DNA of 64,000 nt from Mobilisporobacter senegalensis (GTDB lineage Bacteria > Bacillota > Clostridia > Lachnospirales > Lachnospiraceae). Below the pieces are notes generated by a model, which saw only the letters and a list, made by a program, of their open reading frames with translations, did not search any database and was not told where the DNA came from. Within the stretch, counting starts at the first letter, position 1, and each line of letters begins with the position of its first letter. The stretch spans positions 62,001-126,000 of the forward strand of contig NZ_RJVG01000001.1 in assembly GCF_003752155.1 (NCBI RefSeq). Reading direction: 5' to 3'. Below are positions 8,492-19,073 of this stretch, piece after piece. The translations under genes were made by a program, and so were the position numbers.

Positions 8492-10192
8492 TTATTTTCC
8501 TAATAAGATTTTCACATCTTTCTCTAAATCTTCTAATCTATTTTCTGCCTCTTTCATAGAATCTTTGCAAGTAGACAGGTATATTTTAATCTTTGGTTCC
8601 GTTCCAGAAGGTCTGATTATTACTTTCGATTTATCATCCAGATTAAATTCTAATACATTGGATTTTGGTAAGAGAATTGTTTCTTTCTTTCCATCTATTG
8701 TCTTTATGGATGTTTTATAATCACTTACTCCTATTACTTTATTTTCACCAATATTCACAGGCGGATTTTCTCTTAAATTTTTCATGATTGCTTCCATCTC
8801 ATCCATTCCTCTGGCCCCTTCAAAAGCAAAGTCGAGTAAATGGTTCTGATAATATCCACAACAATCATATAATTCATTTAACTTATCCACCAATGTGATT
8901 CCTTTTTCAAGATAATAAGATGCCATTTCAATAATCAGCATACTTGCATCTACAGCATCTTTATCTCTTACATAGCCGCCGCTAAGATAGCCATAGCTTT
9001 CCTCAAATCCAAAGAGATATCTCTCTTCTTCCTTCTTAGCTTCCAAAAGTCCAATCTGCTCTCCTATAAATTTAAATCCGGTAAGAGTGTTAATAATCTC
9101 TATTCCATACTCTTTTGCAACTTCACTTGCCATATCTGTTGTAACAATTGTTTTTACTGCAATCGGGTTCTTTGGCATAGTGTGATTGGAAGTACGAATC
9201 TGAGCAATATAATCTAGTAACAAGACTCCTACTTCATTGCCTGTTAATAATTGATATTCCCCATCCCTATTCTTAACTGCAATACCAACACGGTCACAGT
9301 CCGGATCTGTAGCAAGTAATATATCTCCATTCACTTTCTTACATAACTTAAGCCCTAATTCCAAAGCTTCTTTTTTCTCCGGATTAGGGTATGGACAAGT
9401 GGGGAAATTACCATCCGGGGCTTCCTGTTCCGGAACAACAGTTATGTTGTGAACCCCTATTTCTTTCAAAATACGAAGTACACACATTCTACCGGCACCA
9501 TTTAATGGTGTATATACAACATTTAAATTGGACTTTACCGGATTTAATGACTGTGATTTAACTGCCCCAATAAATGCATCCACAACATCCTGTTTGATAT
9601 ATTCAATCAGACCATTTCCAATCCCTGCTTCCAATTCAAGTACCCTGACATCCTCAAATGCATCTACTTTATTAATCTCTTCCAAGACCCGGCCAGCCAT
9701 CTCTAATGTAATCTGGCAGCCATCACTTCCATATACCTTATACCCATTATATTTTGCCGGATTATGGCTTGCCGTAACACAGATACCTGCATCACACCCA
9801 AGATGTCTTACGGCAAATGACAGGGCAGGAGTTGGCATCAGTTCAGGGTATATATATACTTTAATTCCATTGGCAGCCAAAACTGCCGCTGCATTCTTAG
9901 CAAACAGCTCCGACTTAATACGGCTGTCATAAGCAATTGCAACACTTGCCCTGTCTTTGCCTTTCAGATAATTAGCCAGACCTTGTGTTGCTTTACGTAC
10001 AGTATAGATATTCATCCGGTTGCTTCCGGCTCCTATGACTCCCCGAAGTCCTCCTGTTCCAAATTCCAACTCACGATAGAATCTGTCAAAGATTCCTTCA
10101 GCATCTCCTTTTATATCCTTTAATTCATTTACTAAATCTTTATCTTCCTTTGCTTTTGTCGTCCATAATTCATATAAGTTTGTAACGTTCAT
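8492..10192 (-). CDS. Phosphohexomutase (phosphoglucomutase/phosphomannomutase, PgcA-like)
   Basis: A 566-residue alpha-D-phosphohexomutase that interconverts hexose 1- and 6-phosphates. The four domains are marked by the phosphoserine loop TASHNPAKYNGYKVYG (Ser about 142), the metal loop DPDCDRVG, the sugar-specificity loop GFEESYGYLSG and the phosphate-binding loop RPSGTEPKIKIY. Length fits the PgcA class. ATG 10192 with AAGGAG 7 nt upstream is preferred over a TTG two codons earlier. As last gene of the carbohydrate locus it could convert the hexose 1-phosphate released by the GH130 phosphorylase into the 6-phosphate for glycolysis. Whether it prefers glucose or mannose cannot be read from the sequence. 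Confidence 0.92.
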   Translation of the reverse strand: MNVTNLYELWTTKAKEDKDLVNELKDIKGDAEGIFDRFYRELEFGTGGLRGVIGAGSNRMNIYTVRKATQGLANYLKGKDRASVAIAYDSRIKSELFAKNAAAVLAANGIKVYIYPELMPTPALSFAVRHLGCDAGICVTASHNPAKYNGYKVYGSDGCQITLEMAGRVLEEINKVDAFEDVRVLELEAGIGNGLIEYIKQDVVDAFIGAVKSQSLNPVKSNLNVVYTPLNGAGRMCVLRILKEIGVHNITVVPEQEAPDGNFPTCPYPNPEKKEALELGLKLCKKVNGDILLATDPDCDRVGIAVKNRDGEYQLLTGNEVGVLLLDYIAQIRTSNHTMPKNPIAVKTIVTTDMASEVAKEYGIEIINTLTGFKFIGEQIGLLEAKKEEERYLFGFEESYGYLSGGYVRDKDAVDASMLIIEMASYYLEKGITLVDKLNELYDCCGYYQNHLLDFAFEGARGMDEMEAIMKNLRENPPVNIGENKVIGVSDYKTSIKTIDGKKETILLPKSNVLEFNLDDKSKVIIRPSGTEPKIKIYLSTCKDSMKEAENRLEDLEKDVKILLGK

Positions 10193-10264
10193 AAGCAATC
10201 TCCTTATGTAAATATTCTATTAGCTGAGTTTCCTCCTGTTTTCTAATCATTTAGCCGTATATTT

Positions 10265-10900
10265 TTATCTATCCAGTGCTTTTAGATATTCTTCGGCAAT
10301 AATACCATGTCCAAGGGAATTAGGATGAACCCCATCCTCAGCTAACTGTTTACAATTATACCTCGTGGCTACTGCTTTTGCAAATATTCCATCTAGTGGA
10401 AGATAATAGTCTGCATATTCCTTTCCAAGTTCTCTGACTGCCTGGATCTTGGGGTCTAAATCTTCCCTCCATGCTGCCCGGTCTGGTAAAGAGTTTAATA
10501 CATATGGTTCAATTATCATTATCTTACAATCTGGCATATCCGATTTAATTTTCTCTAGAAGCTTTCTGTAGTTTTCTTTAAACTGCTTGGTACTGGTAGG
10601 ATCATTGCTGTCATATCTTCTCCAGGTATCATTGATTCCAATAAGAATGGAGATAAAATCAGGATTGATTTCTTTAAAATCTGTATTATAACGATCTAAC
10701 AAATCTATGACACGGTTCCCTGATATCCCCTTATTGATAAATATTACTCCATTATCAGGAAATAACAGGTTATACATTTTAGCGACAACCCCAGGATAGC
10801 CTTCTGATAAAGAAGTTATATCATCCCTGTCTCGGCCGCAATCCGTAATACTGTCTCCTTGAAATAAAACAACTTGACCATTCTTAAATACCTCTTTCAT
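10265..10900 (-). CDS. SGNH/GDSL-family hydrolase (probable carbohydrate esterase)
   Basis: A 211-residue intracellular SGNH hydrolase with block I FQGDSITDCGRDR (nucleophile Ser), block II Gly in KGISGNRV, block III GINDTW (oxyanion Asn) and block V DGVHPNSLGHG (Asp and His). No signal peptide is visible. Start 10900 has GGAGG 5 nt upstream. It lies between the large glycoside hydrolase and the mutase genes in the same direction with gaps of about 65-70 bp. Context suggests it deacetylates imported oligosaccharides, as acetylated mannans and xylans are common; this role is inferred. Confidence 0.85.
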   Translation of the reverse strand: MKEVFKNGQVVLFQGDSITDCGRDRDDITSLSEGYPGVVAKMYNLLFPDNGVIFINKGISGNRVIDLLDRYNTDFKEINPDFISILIGINDTWRRYDSNDPTSTKQFKENYRKLLEKIKSDMPDCKIMIIEPYVLNSLPDRAAWREDLDPKIQAVRELGKEYADYYLPLDGIFAKAVATRYNCKQLAEDGVHPNSLGHGIIAEEYLKALDR

Positions 10901-10963
10901 ACTAACCTCCATACATTCTTATTCCTTACTAAACACCGGAAACAGGTGCCAAGTCTTTATAAA

Positions 10964-13900
10964 TTAACTCTTTCTTAATGTAATTCCAGGACTCACTAAG
11001 ATACCCATTCTCATTAATTGGTATTCATAACTCCAGGATGTCCCGGCTGTTCTCCATGCATTAGGCCCACACCAGTGTTCTGTATGATTGCAGTTATGAA
11101 TAGTTCCAAAGGTATTAATTCGATTTCCAAAAGCTGTGATGACAATTTTATGATTCCCTTTTGTAACATTTCCTAAGTGTAGCCTATAAGGAGAGAATGC
11201 TATATGTCCCTTATCTTCTCCGTCCAATGAAACCTTAATTACAGGACATCTGAAATTTGGTATACTAATCGTTAATTCACCTTCTTGCGTAGTAATAGGT
11301 ATCTCATATGATATATTACCTCCATAGAAAGGCAGCCCCTGTGAAATGATATCTCCAAAGGTAATTTTATGGTTTGACTCTTTAATCTTAGATGTACTTC
11401 CTGCTACTTCAACCGAAAAGTCTCCTAATAGATACATGTATTCTATATTCAACTTGGAATAATATGGATAGGTTACTTCTAATACATTTTCCCCTTGTGC
11501 GAGGTCTGGAAGCTTTATTGTTTCTATATCCCTATCAGTATACCATCCGGTAATATTAATTGGAACTACTTTTTCATTAAGTATTATCTTAGCCTTTTTA
11601 GCATTCTCCAATGCTAAATCAGGATTTTTTATAGTACATTCTGAATTAATCCTAAACCTTAAAGATAATTGATGGTGAATTTCCTCTACATTAGTATCTA
11701 ACCAAGGCTGGGCAAAAGCCTCTGTCCTTAATGGGAAACCAAGTCTTTCGCGGAATAAGTTATCAATTCTTAAGATTTCTTCTCTTGGTTTCCATTCCCC
11801 ACTATCAAAACGATATTCTGCCATATCAAGAAGTAAAACATTTGGCTCTGATAAGAATACAGATAATTTTGCTGGATACAGTATTTCTATTTCTTTGCCA
11901 GTTGACTCTGTATAATTTACATGTTCATCACCTTCATGAATATTATATTGATCCACTTCTGCAGATTTTAAGTAATATAGCAACGAATCATGATCATAAA
12001 CCATTGCTTTTAAATATGTCCTACCATTTTTATGAAAATACTCTGCTATGCCAATTTCTCCTGTCATTGCATCGTATTTTACTGGATTCCATATTCCTTC
12101 AACCCAGATACTTAATTCTTCCTTGGTTGGGATATCTGGATTTTTTGGTCTTTCTGAATGGGATAGGAACAGCCATTTACCATCTCCATCTTCTCTCACC
12201 TGGTAGAGAAGATTATCAGTACGATTTCCTTCCTGATTTCGAACATCGATCAGCCTATAAGGAAGAAGGGCATTTAATATCTCATTTTCATTAAAACCTA
12301 TATGAGTATTTTGATTTATTAAAACTTCACACTCATTTGATACAATTCCATCTATATAGTTTGGAGTGGTACCGGTAAATATAATTTTACCGCCTCTTTT
12401 CCTGAATTCGTTCAAGCGTTCTACTGTAGTCCTCCGAAGAGTAACACAATTGGGTACGAGGATGACATCGTATTTCATAGCTCCAACCTGAAATCCCGGA
12501 TTCTCTGAATCCCATGATTCCATTCCATGAAGCTCTGGAAGTAAAGCTTCACTGATAAAATCGAAATCCATCAATCCATACAGCAACCATTTCACCAGCT
12601 GATTAAAATTATAATCCATCTCCTTTCGGATACCATCTGTATTTTCTTTCGTACCCCAATATAACCAGTATGATTCAATCGGATGTATCACTCCTACTTT
12701 AACTTCTGCTTTTCCTCTGGTAAGGGCAGTATTTAATCTCGCAAAATAATTCTCTATATAAGAATATTCTTTATACCAAGGTGACTGGTAACCAATTGAT
12801 GCAGGATAATCTCTTTTGGCTTCTCCAGCCATGGAAGTCCATGTTAAATGATGTACACGGACTGTGATTCCAAGTGCCGCCTGCCAATCACCTGCTAGCT
12901 TATGACCTCTAAAATCAAAATCCCAATTAGTAACGCCGTATATTTCACTAAGAACTCCTGGACAATTATATTGGTGAGCCGCACTGCTTGCCTGTTTTGC
13001 AGTCGTTAATTCCCTACGGTCACAGAGCATATCAATTCCAGGAATTCCAAAGGAGCGATAAGAGCGCATTGCCTCCCCAAGTGCAGAAGTCTGGGAATAC
13101 AAGGTAGGTTCCTGCATCATATGTCCGACTAAAAGTAGATTATGCTCTTTGCACCATTTACCTATGGTATCTACGAAAGCACTTACAAAACGTTCACATG
13201 TATGATCATGATAACGATATCTGTAAACAGACAATTGATTATCTGGTAACTCCCAGAAAATTTCTGGTAAATGAGCTAAGAAACTATCGCCATACGTTTC
13301 TTTAAAAGTAACATCGAAATCATCTGTATATGGAATAGTCAATGTATCTTTATCATTTGCAAAGCCCAACATTGTTTTCGTGGACAACTGGGGTTCATCT
13401 GTAAAGATGGCTGGAATCGAGTCCCCAAAATATTCTCCCAGTGACTTAGCATAAGTTTCATGTGTCACCTCGATAAAACGCTCTATTGCTTTCTTATCCA
13501 GGGTATTTACATATGACTGATTATTAAACCACGCACTGTCTCCTGATATCTCAAGATAAGCATACCACTCTTCATATCCATTTATTGTTTCATCTTTCTC
13601 TATGTATTTATAATCTTTTAGAAAACCTTCGTCCAGTAAAATCGCATATTTTCCTAAGAACTTTCGTTTCCCACTTCTTACAGCTTTTGCAGATGCTTCT
13701 AAGGCAACCTTATCAATATCTTCTTTTTCTGATAATTTTACAGGTGAAAATACAAGAAATCTCATTCGATACTTATCATCTTTCGTTACAATGCCGCCAC
13801 CAAAGCCGGATGGCCAGCGATCCTCATCATATAACCAGGTTAACATATTATATTCACTGGCCTTTTCATGAGTATACTTTACCATATCCATAAATTCTTC

Positions 13901-14107
13901 ACTTAAATATGGAAGGTTCATACCTGTCCTGCAATGGATATGTGCCCCTCCCATACCCATTTCCTTTAATTCTGGCAGGGTACGGTTAATATGTTCTTTG
14001 GTCATCCGTGTATTCCATGACCAAAAAGGGGTCCCTCTATATTCTTTTGTTGGATTTTTAAATAGTTTATCTTCAAGATAATTTTCCTTATTCTTTGGAT
14101 ACAGCAT
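10964..14107 (-). CDS. Large GH106-like glycoside hydrolase
   Basis: A 1047-residue protein without a signal peptide, so probably cytoplasmic. The N-terminus begins FWSWN (28-32), then GMGGAHIH and YDEDRWPSG (93-101), a pattern typical of the GH106/alpha-L-rhamnosidase-like TIM-barrel proteins of gut and plant-degrading bacteria. Candidate acidic catalytic residues occur in IFTDEPQLS and in VLSEIYG. The central part (about 540-640) looks like a beta-galactosidase-trimerisation-like fold (VILVPNCVTL, RKRGGKIIFTG), and the C-terminal part (about 800-1040) is a beta-sandwich with GH2-like sugar-binding features. AAGGAGGG is 8 nt before the ATG. Placement after GH130 shows a role in the same oligosaccharide pathway. 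The family call rests on remembered signatures, and the substrate is unknown. Confidence 0.65.
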   Translation of the reverse strand: MLYPKNKENYLEDKLFKNPTKEYRGTPFWSWNTRMTKEHINRTLPELKEMGMGGAHIHCRTGMNLPYLSEEFMDMVKYTHEKASEYNMLTWLYDEDRWPSGFGGGIVTKDDKYRMRFLVFSPVKLSEKEDIDKVALEASAKAVRSGKRKFLGKYAILLDEGFLKDYKYIEKDETINGYEEWYAYLEISGDSAWFNNQSYVNTLDKKAIERFIEVTHETYAKSLGEYFGDSIPAIFTDEPQLSTKTMLGFANDKDTLTIPYTDDFDVTFKETYGDSFLAHLPEIFWELPDNQLSVYRYRYHDHTCERFVSAFVDTIGKWCKEHNLLLVGHMMQEPTLYSQTSALGEAMRSYRSFGIPGIDMLCDRRELTTAKQASSAAHQYNCPGVLSEIYGVTNWDFDFRGHKLAGDWQAALGITVRVHHLTWTSMAGEAKRDYPASIGYQSPWYKEYSYIENYFARLNTALTRGKAEVKVGVIHPIESYWLYWGTKENTDGIRKEMDYNFNQLVKWLLYGLMDFDFISEALLPELHGMESWDSENPGFQVGAMKYDVILVPNCVTLRRTTVERLNEFRKRGGKIIFTGTTPNYIDGIVSNECEVLINQNTHIGFNENEILNALLPYRLIDVRNQEGNRTDNLLYQVREDGDGKWLFLSHSERPKNPDIPTKEELSIWVEGIWNPVKYDAMTGEIGIAEYFHKNGRTYLKAMVYDHDSLLYYLKSAEVDQYNIHEGDEHVNYTESTGKEIEILYPAKLSVFLSEPNVLLLDMAEYRFDSGEWKPREEILRIDNLFRERLGFPLRTEAFAQPWLDTNVEEIHHQLSLRFRINSECTIKNPDLALENAKKAKIILNEKVVPINITGWYTDRDIETIKLPDLAQGENVLEVTYPYYSKLNIEYMYLLGDFSVEVAGSTSKIKESNHKITFGDIISQGLPFYGGNISYEIPITTQEGELTISIPNFRCPVIKVSLDGEDKGHIAFSPYRLHLGNVTKGNHKIVITAFGNRINTFGTIHNCNHTEHWCGPNAWRTAGTSWSYEYQLMRMGILVSPGITLRKS

Positions 14108-14132
14108 ATATCTATCCCTCCTTAATTATAAT

Positions 14133-14173
14133 GGGGCTGATGCGAATAGCTGATACTATTTGGCAACAGCCCC
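14133..14173 (-). other. Intergenic hairpin between GH130 and the large glycoside hydrolase
   Basis: GGGGCTG (14133-14139) pairs with CAGCCCC (14167-14173) around a 27-nt loop that could itself form a short ATAG/CTAT stem. It lies in the 95-bp gap of the operon and might tune expression or stabilise the upstream message. No U-tract follows. Confidence 0.45.
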
Positions 14174-14202
14174 TGTAATACATGTCATAAATATGTATAA
14201 AT

Positions 14203-15210
14203 TTATTTATCTATTGGTTTACATAATGTAATTAAATCTTCCACTCTGGCAGTTGCCATACATTCCACTGTATCGGATGCACCATAGTAAATCTTTACTT
14301 CTCCGTTATCTTCAAGTATTAAGCCCCCAGGGAAGATAACATTGGTACGAAAACCACCTTCTGTTTCATATTCTGTTTCAGGTGCAATTAATGGATCCTT
14401 TGACATACCAATGATTTTAGATGGATCTTTCAGATCAAGGAGCATAATACCGGCACAATAACGTTTCTGCCACTGATCTTCCCAGCCATTTTTTCCTCTC
14501 GTTCTGTCAATATCTACGGAATGGAATAATGTTAACCAGCCAGCATCTGTCTTAATGGGAGGTGCTCCTGGACCAATTTTGTCATTAGCAAATGGAACGT
14601 CTTCTACTGCTAATAATAATTTTGTATCACCCCAATAGCGAAGATCATTAGAATAGGACATCCAGGTATCAAATCGGTCAACTCCGCCTCTTGAATATAC
14701 TGGGAAAGGTCTTTCCAAACGGACATATCTTCCATCTATTTTTTCTGGGAATAATACCATGTTCCGATTGTCTGGGGCAGTTAGTGATAAAACTTCGACC
14801 TTCTTAAAATCTTTCGTAACACCAATGCCACCACGCACGCCATGTTTCGTATCGACTGCAAAGCAGAGATAAACGGTATCTTCTATTACTGTTAAACGAG
14901 GATCATAAACCTTAATGACATCAGGGTCATGGATATCTTCTACTGTAATAAATGGCTCTTTTCTTACATTCCAGTGAATTCCATCCTCACTGAACGCCAG
15001 ACCTATCATACACCCGTTAAAAGCCCCTTTTCCATTATAATCATAATCATTACGGAATGCCATAACATACTGTCCATGATATTTGATGACTCCTGCATTA
15101 AAGATACAATTTGCCTCATATGGAATCTCTTTTTTACTTAAAACCGGTTCACCACCATTATATCTTGTAATAACCTTGCTGGATTTTAATTCTGGTAACA
15201 TTTTTGCCAT
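14203..15210 (-). CDS. GH130-family glycoside phosphorylase (beta-mannoside phosphorylase-like)
   Basis: A 335-residue GH130 enzyme. Members cleave beta-mannosidic bonds with inorganic phosphate to give alpha-mannose 1-phosphate. Family marks include the early FNAGVIKYHGQYVMAFR, the YDPRL segment (Asp 103, the likely proton donor), NMVLFPEKIDGRYVRLERP, WMSYSNDLRYWG and KIGPGAPPIKTDAGWLTLFH, which supply phosphate- and sugar-binding residues. There is no signal peptide. GGAGA lies about 8 nt upstream of the ATG, and the gap to the upstream chemoreceptor gene is 14 nt. With the mutase and transporter of the same locus it would form an energy-saving import-and-phosphorolysis route. The linkage (Man-Glc, Man-Man or Man-GlcNAc) is not decided by the sequence. 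Confidence 0.92.
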   Translation of the reverse strand: MAKMLPELKSSKVITRYNGGEPVLSKKEIPYEANCIFNAGVIKYHGQYVMAFRNDYDYNGKGAFNGCMIGLAFSEDGIHWNVRKEPFITVEDIHDPDVIKVYDPRLTVIEDTVYLCFAVDTKHGVRGGIGVTKDFKKVEVLSLTAPDNRNMVLFPEKIDGRYVRLERPFPVYSRGGVDRFDTWMSYSNDLRYWGDTKLLLAVEDVPFANDKIGPGAPPIKTDAGWLTLFHSVDIDRTRGKNGWEDQWQKRYCAGIMLLDLKDPSKIIGMSKDPLIAPETEYETEGGFRTNVIFPGGLILEDNGEVKIYYGASDTVECMATARVEDLITLCKPIDK

Positions 15211-15224
15211 AACTTACGTCTCCT

Positions 15225-17390
15225 TTATATTTTAAATGCACTAATGGCCTCTTCTAATTGCTTCACCTGCCCTCTTAATTCCTGCGCTGCTTCATTTAAT
15301 CTCGTTACAGAATCAAGCTGTTTTTCTGCGGTTGTCTCTACTTCTTCCGATGCTGCCGCAGATTCCTCTGAGATAGCCGAAATATTCATAATAGCATTTA
15401 AGGTAGTCGCTTTTGACTGTTCAATATCATGAATTTCACTGGATATACTATCAATCATCTTAGCCAATCTCTCTACATGAGTATTAATATTCTCAAATGC
15501 ATGTATGGTATTATGCAGTGCATCTTCCTGGCTCTGAATAATAACCTCCGTTTCTTTTACCGTAGCTACGGCAACTTTCGTTTTATTCTGAATATGTCCA
15601 ATAATCTGGCTTATCTTACTTGCAGCCTCACTGGAGCCTTCTGCTAATTTTCGAATTTCATCTGCTACAACTACAAACCCTTTTCCTGCAGTACCTGCTC
15701 TCGCTGCCTCAATATTGGCATTAAGTGCGAGTAAATTCGTTTGATCTGCTATTTCAGTGATGACTTTAATGATAGAACCAATGGATATGGTTTCTGCTTC
15801 CAACTCTTCAATATTACTGATGGTAGTTCGATTTATTTCAGCTGTTGCTTTCGCTTTTTTACTTAGATTATCTATAATTATAATTCCTTCTTTTACAATA
15901 TCTTTCGCAGTAGCAGCTATTTGATCCATGTCTCCCGCATTGTTATAAACTCTTCCAATGCGCTCTGATAAATCATTGGTCTGGGAAAGACATTGTTCCG
16001 TATCTTCTGCCTGTTCCACTACGCCATGTTGAATATCGTGAATTGCATTACTGATATTTTTGCTGGATTCTAACATATGTTCCGAACTGGAAGCAACCAG
16101 ATTGGACGAGCCCAGTACTTTATTGTTAATCCTGCTTGTTTTTTCAATCAGGTTTTTCATATTTATAATCATATGATTGATACTGCTTACTAAGTTTCTA
16201 AATTCATCTTTTCTCTTTGTTTTAATCTCTATAGTCAGATTACCATTTGCAGCTACAGACAATTTATCCATAATATTCTTAATTGCTCCACTGATTCCGT
16301 TAGAGATTAGAAAACCTGTTAATATAGCGATAAATGAAGCAATGCATACAATTACAATTGTTAAATTACGAATAATGTCTGCCTGACCTGTAAAATATGA
16401 AGCCGGTATTAAGGAACAGGCCATAACGCCGGTGTCACCCACTTTGGTATACACATATAAATATTTTATACCTTTTACATCTACATATTTATATCCATTG
16501 TCATTGTCATTCTGTGTAGAATCAATATAAAACTGTTTGTCTGTAAATAATAGTTCCATTCCTTCATCAGAATCTGTAATTTCTCTTCCATCCGGAGTAA
16601 TAAATGCGAAAGAACTTCCTTCTGGCAGATTTAATCCACTGATTACATCCTGTAAAATACTTTTCTTTACATCAATCATGATAAAACCAATTGGTTTTGA
16701 TCCACTATTATAATATTGGCGGATCAAAGAGATACCATAATCATTTTCTTTGATTCCTAACTCATCATCAAAGAATTTGTGGTATCCATACCATAAATTC
16801 TCTTTATCTGTTGCTATTACCTGTTTCGCTTCTTCTGTCTTTACATATGCTTCATATGGAGTTTCTACAGAAGTCTGCAAAAATGAGCCATAAGAAACTG
16901 CTTCTTTCCCATAACTTGTAATCACTGCAATATTCTCTACGATACTATCTGCCGTAGCCATTGCAACAATATTGTTTCTTAAGGTTTTTAAAATCTCATT
17001 TTCTTCTGCCACATTCTTTTTATAATATCCCGAATAATACTGCTTAATAATGGTATCATTTAATATCTGAAGTGATTTATCCTCTACACTTGTTAAAATT
17101 AAATTATAATATTCTCCTGCCGTATTGATATTGGCAATGGATGCATCCTCATAATTGGACACAATTATTCTGGATGCCTGTCTGTAAGATACCAGCCCCA
17201 GAACAATGATGCACAGCACCGGAATAAAAAAGCATAAGATTAATTGTTTTCGGATACTAATCCTCCATTTTTTATGCTTCCTTCTATTTTGGGGTCTGGG
17301 ATGCCTTTTTAAAGCTGTCATGGATTTTGTCTTTTTACGTAATTTCGTTTCTGTTTTAGCTTTCGTTCTCTTTCGTTGAAATAATTTCAT
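15225..17390 (-). CDS. Methyl-accepting chemotaxis protein in the sugar operon
   Basis: A 721-residue chemoreceptor. A very basic 48-residue cytoplasmic tail precedes TM1 (49-66); the extracellular dCACHE-like sensor covers about 70-340; TM2 is 341-361; HAMP is about 362-415; the signalling hairpin tip with [18 protein letters not shown] lies at 549-566. AAAGGAT is 7 nt before ATG. It sits between the response regulator (38-nt gap) and GH130 (14-nt gap), so it is almost certainly co-transcribed with them. Its presence there implies the cell swims toward the sugar it is induced to consume. It is a paralogue of the receptor at 22-2157. Confidence 0.93.
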   Translation of the reverse strand: MKLFQRKRTKAKTETKLRKKTKSMTALKRHPRPQNRRKHKKWRISIRKQLILCFFIPVLCIIVLGLVSYRQASRIIVSNYEDASIANINTAGEYYNLILTSVEDKSLQILNDTIIKQYYSGYYKKNVAEENEILKTLRNNIVAMATADSIVENIAVITSYGKEAVSYGSFLQTSVETPYEAYVKTEEAKQVIATDKENLWYGYHKFFDDELGIKENDYGISLIRQYYNSGSKPIGFIMIDVKKSILQDVISGLNLPEGSSFAFITPDGREITDSDEGMELLFTDKQFYIDSTQNDNDNGYKYVDVKGIKYLYVYTKVGDTGVMACSLIPASYFTGQADIIRNLTIVIVCIASFIAILTGFLISNGISGAIKNIMDKLSVAANGNLTIEIKTKRKDEFRNLVSSINHMIINMKNLIEKTSRINNKVLGSSNLVASSSEHMLESSKNISNAIHDIQHGVVEQAEDTEQCLSQTNDLSERIGRVYNNAGDMDQIAATAKDIVKEGIIIIDNLSKKAKATAEINRTTISNIEELEAETISIGSIIKVITEIADQTNLLALNANIEAARAGTAGKGFVVVADEIRKLAEGSSEAASKISQIIGHIQNKTKVAVATVKETEVIIQSQEDALHNTIHAFENINTHVERLAKMIDSISSEIHDIEQSKATTLNAIMNISAISEESAAASEEVETTAEKQLDSVTRLNEAAQELRGQVKQLEEAISAFKI

Positions 17391-17428
17391 ATGAATTATC
17401 CTTTCGCTAAAAGTATCTTGTACTTTAC

Positions 17429-19072
17429 TTAACTTTTATCAAGCAATACATGTTCTCTGTATTCCGTTGGTGTACATCCATAATACTTCTTAAAACAGCT
17501 CGAAAAATATCTTTGATTGCTATATCCTGTAACATCAGAAATATCCTGAATTTTATTAAGCGGATCTTTTAATAATTCTCCGGCTTTTTCCATCCTTTTT
17601 CTTATAAGATATTCCGTAAAGCCTTCCCCTGTTTTCTGCTTAAATAATTGCCTGATATAATTAGGGCTAAAGAATAATTGGGAAGAAATGCTTTCCAGAT
17701 TAAAATCTTCATTGGATAGATTATGCTCAATTAAAGTCTTGATATCATATACCAATTTATCTCCTTGATTCGTTATGATTCCTGAAAATTCTTCACATGC
17801 TTTTGTTATATAGTTCTCTAATAAGATCTTAGTATCAAACAAGGTTCCGCATAATATCTGATTCTTAAAATATTGCTTCATCTTATCATCTTTCCATACA
17901 TTAAATGTTGCCTGCGATCTTACCAATGCTGCATTAATGGAAAAAACCAATTCTAAAATTGACATATTTACAAATTCATGAGAGGTCACATAGATTTGTT
18001 CATAATACTGGAGTATTTTATTAAGGACAACCAAAGCATTCTCTTTTCTTGCAAGCCGTATATCTAATATTAATTCTTCTTTCAATTCCTGGGGTTTCTT
18101 TATGTCCCTTTCCATATTCCCGGATTTTTCTAATTGTTTCACTTCATCATAATGAATGACACAACTTCCGTCGGGCAGGATATATTGGATTACCGATAGG
18201 GCTTCTTCATAAGATGCGCTTATCTGTTCCGCCTTTTTATAAATCTTTCCTAAAACACATACAAACTGCATATTATAATACTTTTGGAGGCTTTGATTCA
18301 TTTTCTTCAGACTTTCTCTAATTCCTGAATTAAATTCAAAGGCATCCTCGTATATGCTGCAAAACAGCATTACTAACTGATTATCATGGAAACTGACACC
18401 ATAAGTTTTAATATTTTTATTAAAATACTGATCCTTGATTATTATTAAGAATTCTTCTACTACTTTCTGATTACTAAAATTCCATTTTTTATGGAAGGAA
18501 TCCGATTGTATCTTTAAGATTCCTGTACAATAGAAATTTGCTTCCAAATCTAATCGAATTGCTTTACCCTCATCAATAAAATCACTCTTTCCCGTCTGTT
18601 TAAGAAATAAATCTTTTAAAAATCGCTCCTGTATATATAAAACATTATCTTCAAAATGAGTCTGCAATTCTGTCATATTTCGAATCAGTGCTGCCTGATT
18701 CCTAAGTTCCTCAATAATCCCTTCTAACACTTCGAATAATTCATCGGGAAGAAATGGTTTTAATAAATAATTAGTAACTCCCAGGTCCATTGCCGACTTT
18801 GCATATGCAAAGTCATCATACCCGCTGATAATCACTGTCTTAATATTCTCACCGATTTCTTTGATTCCTTTTATTAGTTCTATTCCACTGACCAAAGGCA
18901 TACAGATATCAGTAATCAGAATGTCCGGTTTCAACTCTTTCACCATCTCTATTGCTTTGGCACCATCCTCTGCACAACCTACAACTTCCATATCCAGTGA
19001 TGACTGATTGATACTTTTCGTTACCAGATCTCTGATATAATCTTCATCGTCTGCAATTAGAATACGATACAT
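17429..19072 (-). CDS. AraC-type response regulator (YesN-like)
   Basis: A 547-residue response regulator: an N-terminal receiver domain (acidic pair DD near residue 8, phospho-acceptor Asp 55 in ITDICMP, conserved Lys in LLKPF), a long central helical region, and a C-terminal AraC double HTH (about 440-540: [20 protein letters not shown] and [20 protein letters not shown]). ATG 19072 follows the kinase stop by one nucleotide and has GGAGGG 8 nt upstream; a GTG three codons earlier abuts that site and is unlikely. It forms a YesM/YesN-type pair with the kinase and probably activates the transporter and glycosidase genes. Confidence 0.93.
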   Translation of the reverse strand: MYRILIADDEDYIRDLVTKSINQSSLDMEVVGCAEDGAKAIEMVKELKPDILITDICMPLVSGIELIKGIKEIGENIKTVIISGYDDFAYAKSAMDLGVTNYLLKPFLPDELFEVLEGIIEELRNQAALIRNMTELQTHFEDNVLYIQERFLKDLFLKQTGKSDFIDEGKAIRLDLEANFYCTGILKIQSDSFHKKWNFSNQKVVEEFLIIIKDQYFNKNIKTYGVSFHDNQLVMLFCSIYEDAFEFNSGIRESLKKMNQSLQKYYNMQFVCVLGKIYKKAEQISASYEEALSVIQYILPDGSCVIHYDEVKQLEKSGNMERDIKKPQELKEELILDIRLARKENALVVLNKILQYYEQIYVTSHEFVNMSILELVFSINAALVRSQATFNVWKDDKMKQYFKNQILCGTLFDTKILLENYITKACEEFSGIITNQGDKLVYDIKTLIEHNLSNEDFNLESISSQLFFSPNYIRQLFKQKTGEGFTEYLIRKRMEKAGELLKDPLNKIQDISDVTGYSNQRYFSSCFKKYYGCTPTEYREHVLLDKS

Positions 19073-19073
19073 A

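Noticed and set aside
9528-9932. Plus-strand ORF of 134 codons inside the phosphohexomutase gene
   Set aside because: It is antisense to an intact conserved enzyme, has no ribosome binding site and its composition looks like a shadow frame.
11731-12294. Plus-strand ORF of 187 codons inside the large glycoside hydrolase gene
   Set aside because: Antisense to a well-supported coding region, rich in Leu/His/Tyr as expected of a shadow frame; no start signal.
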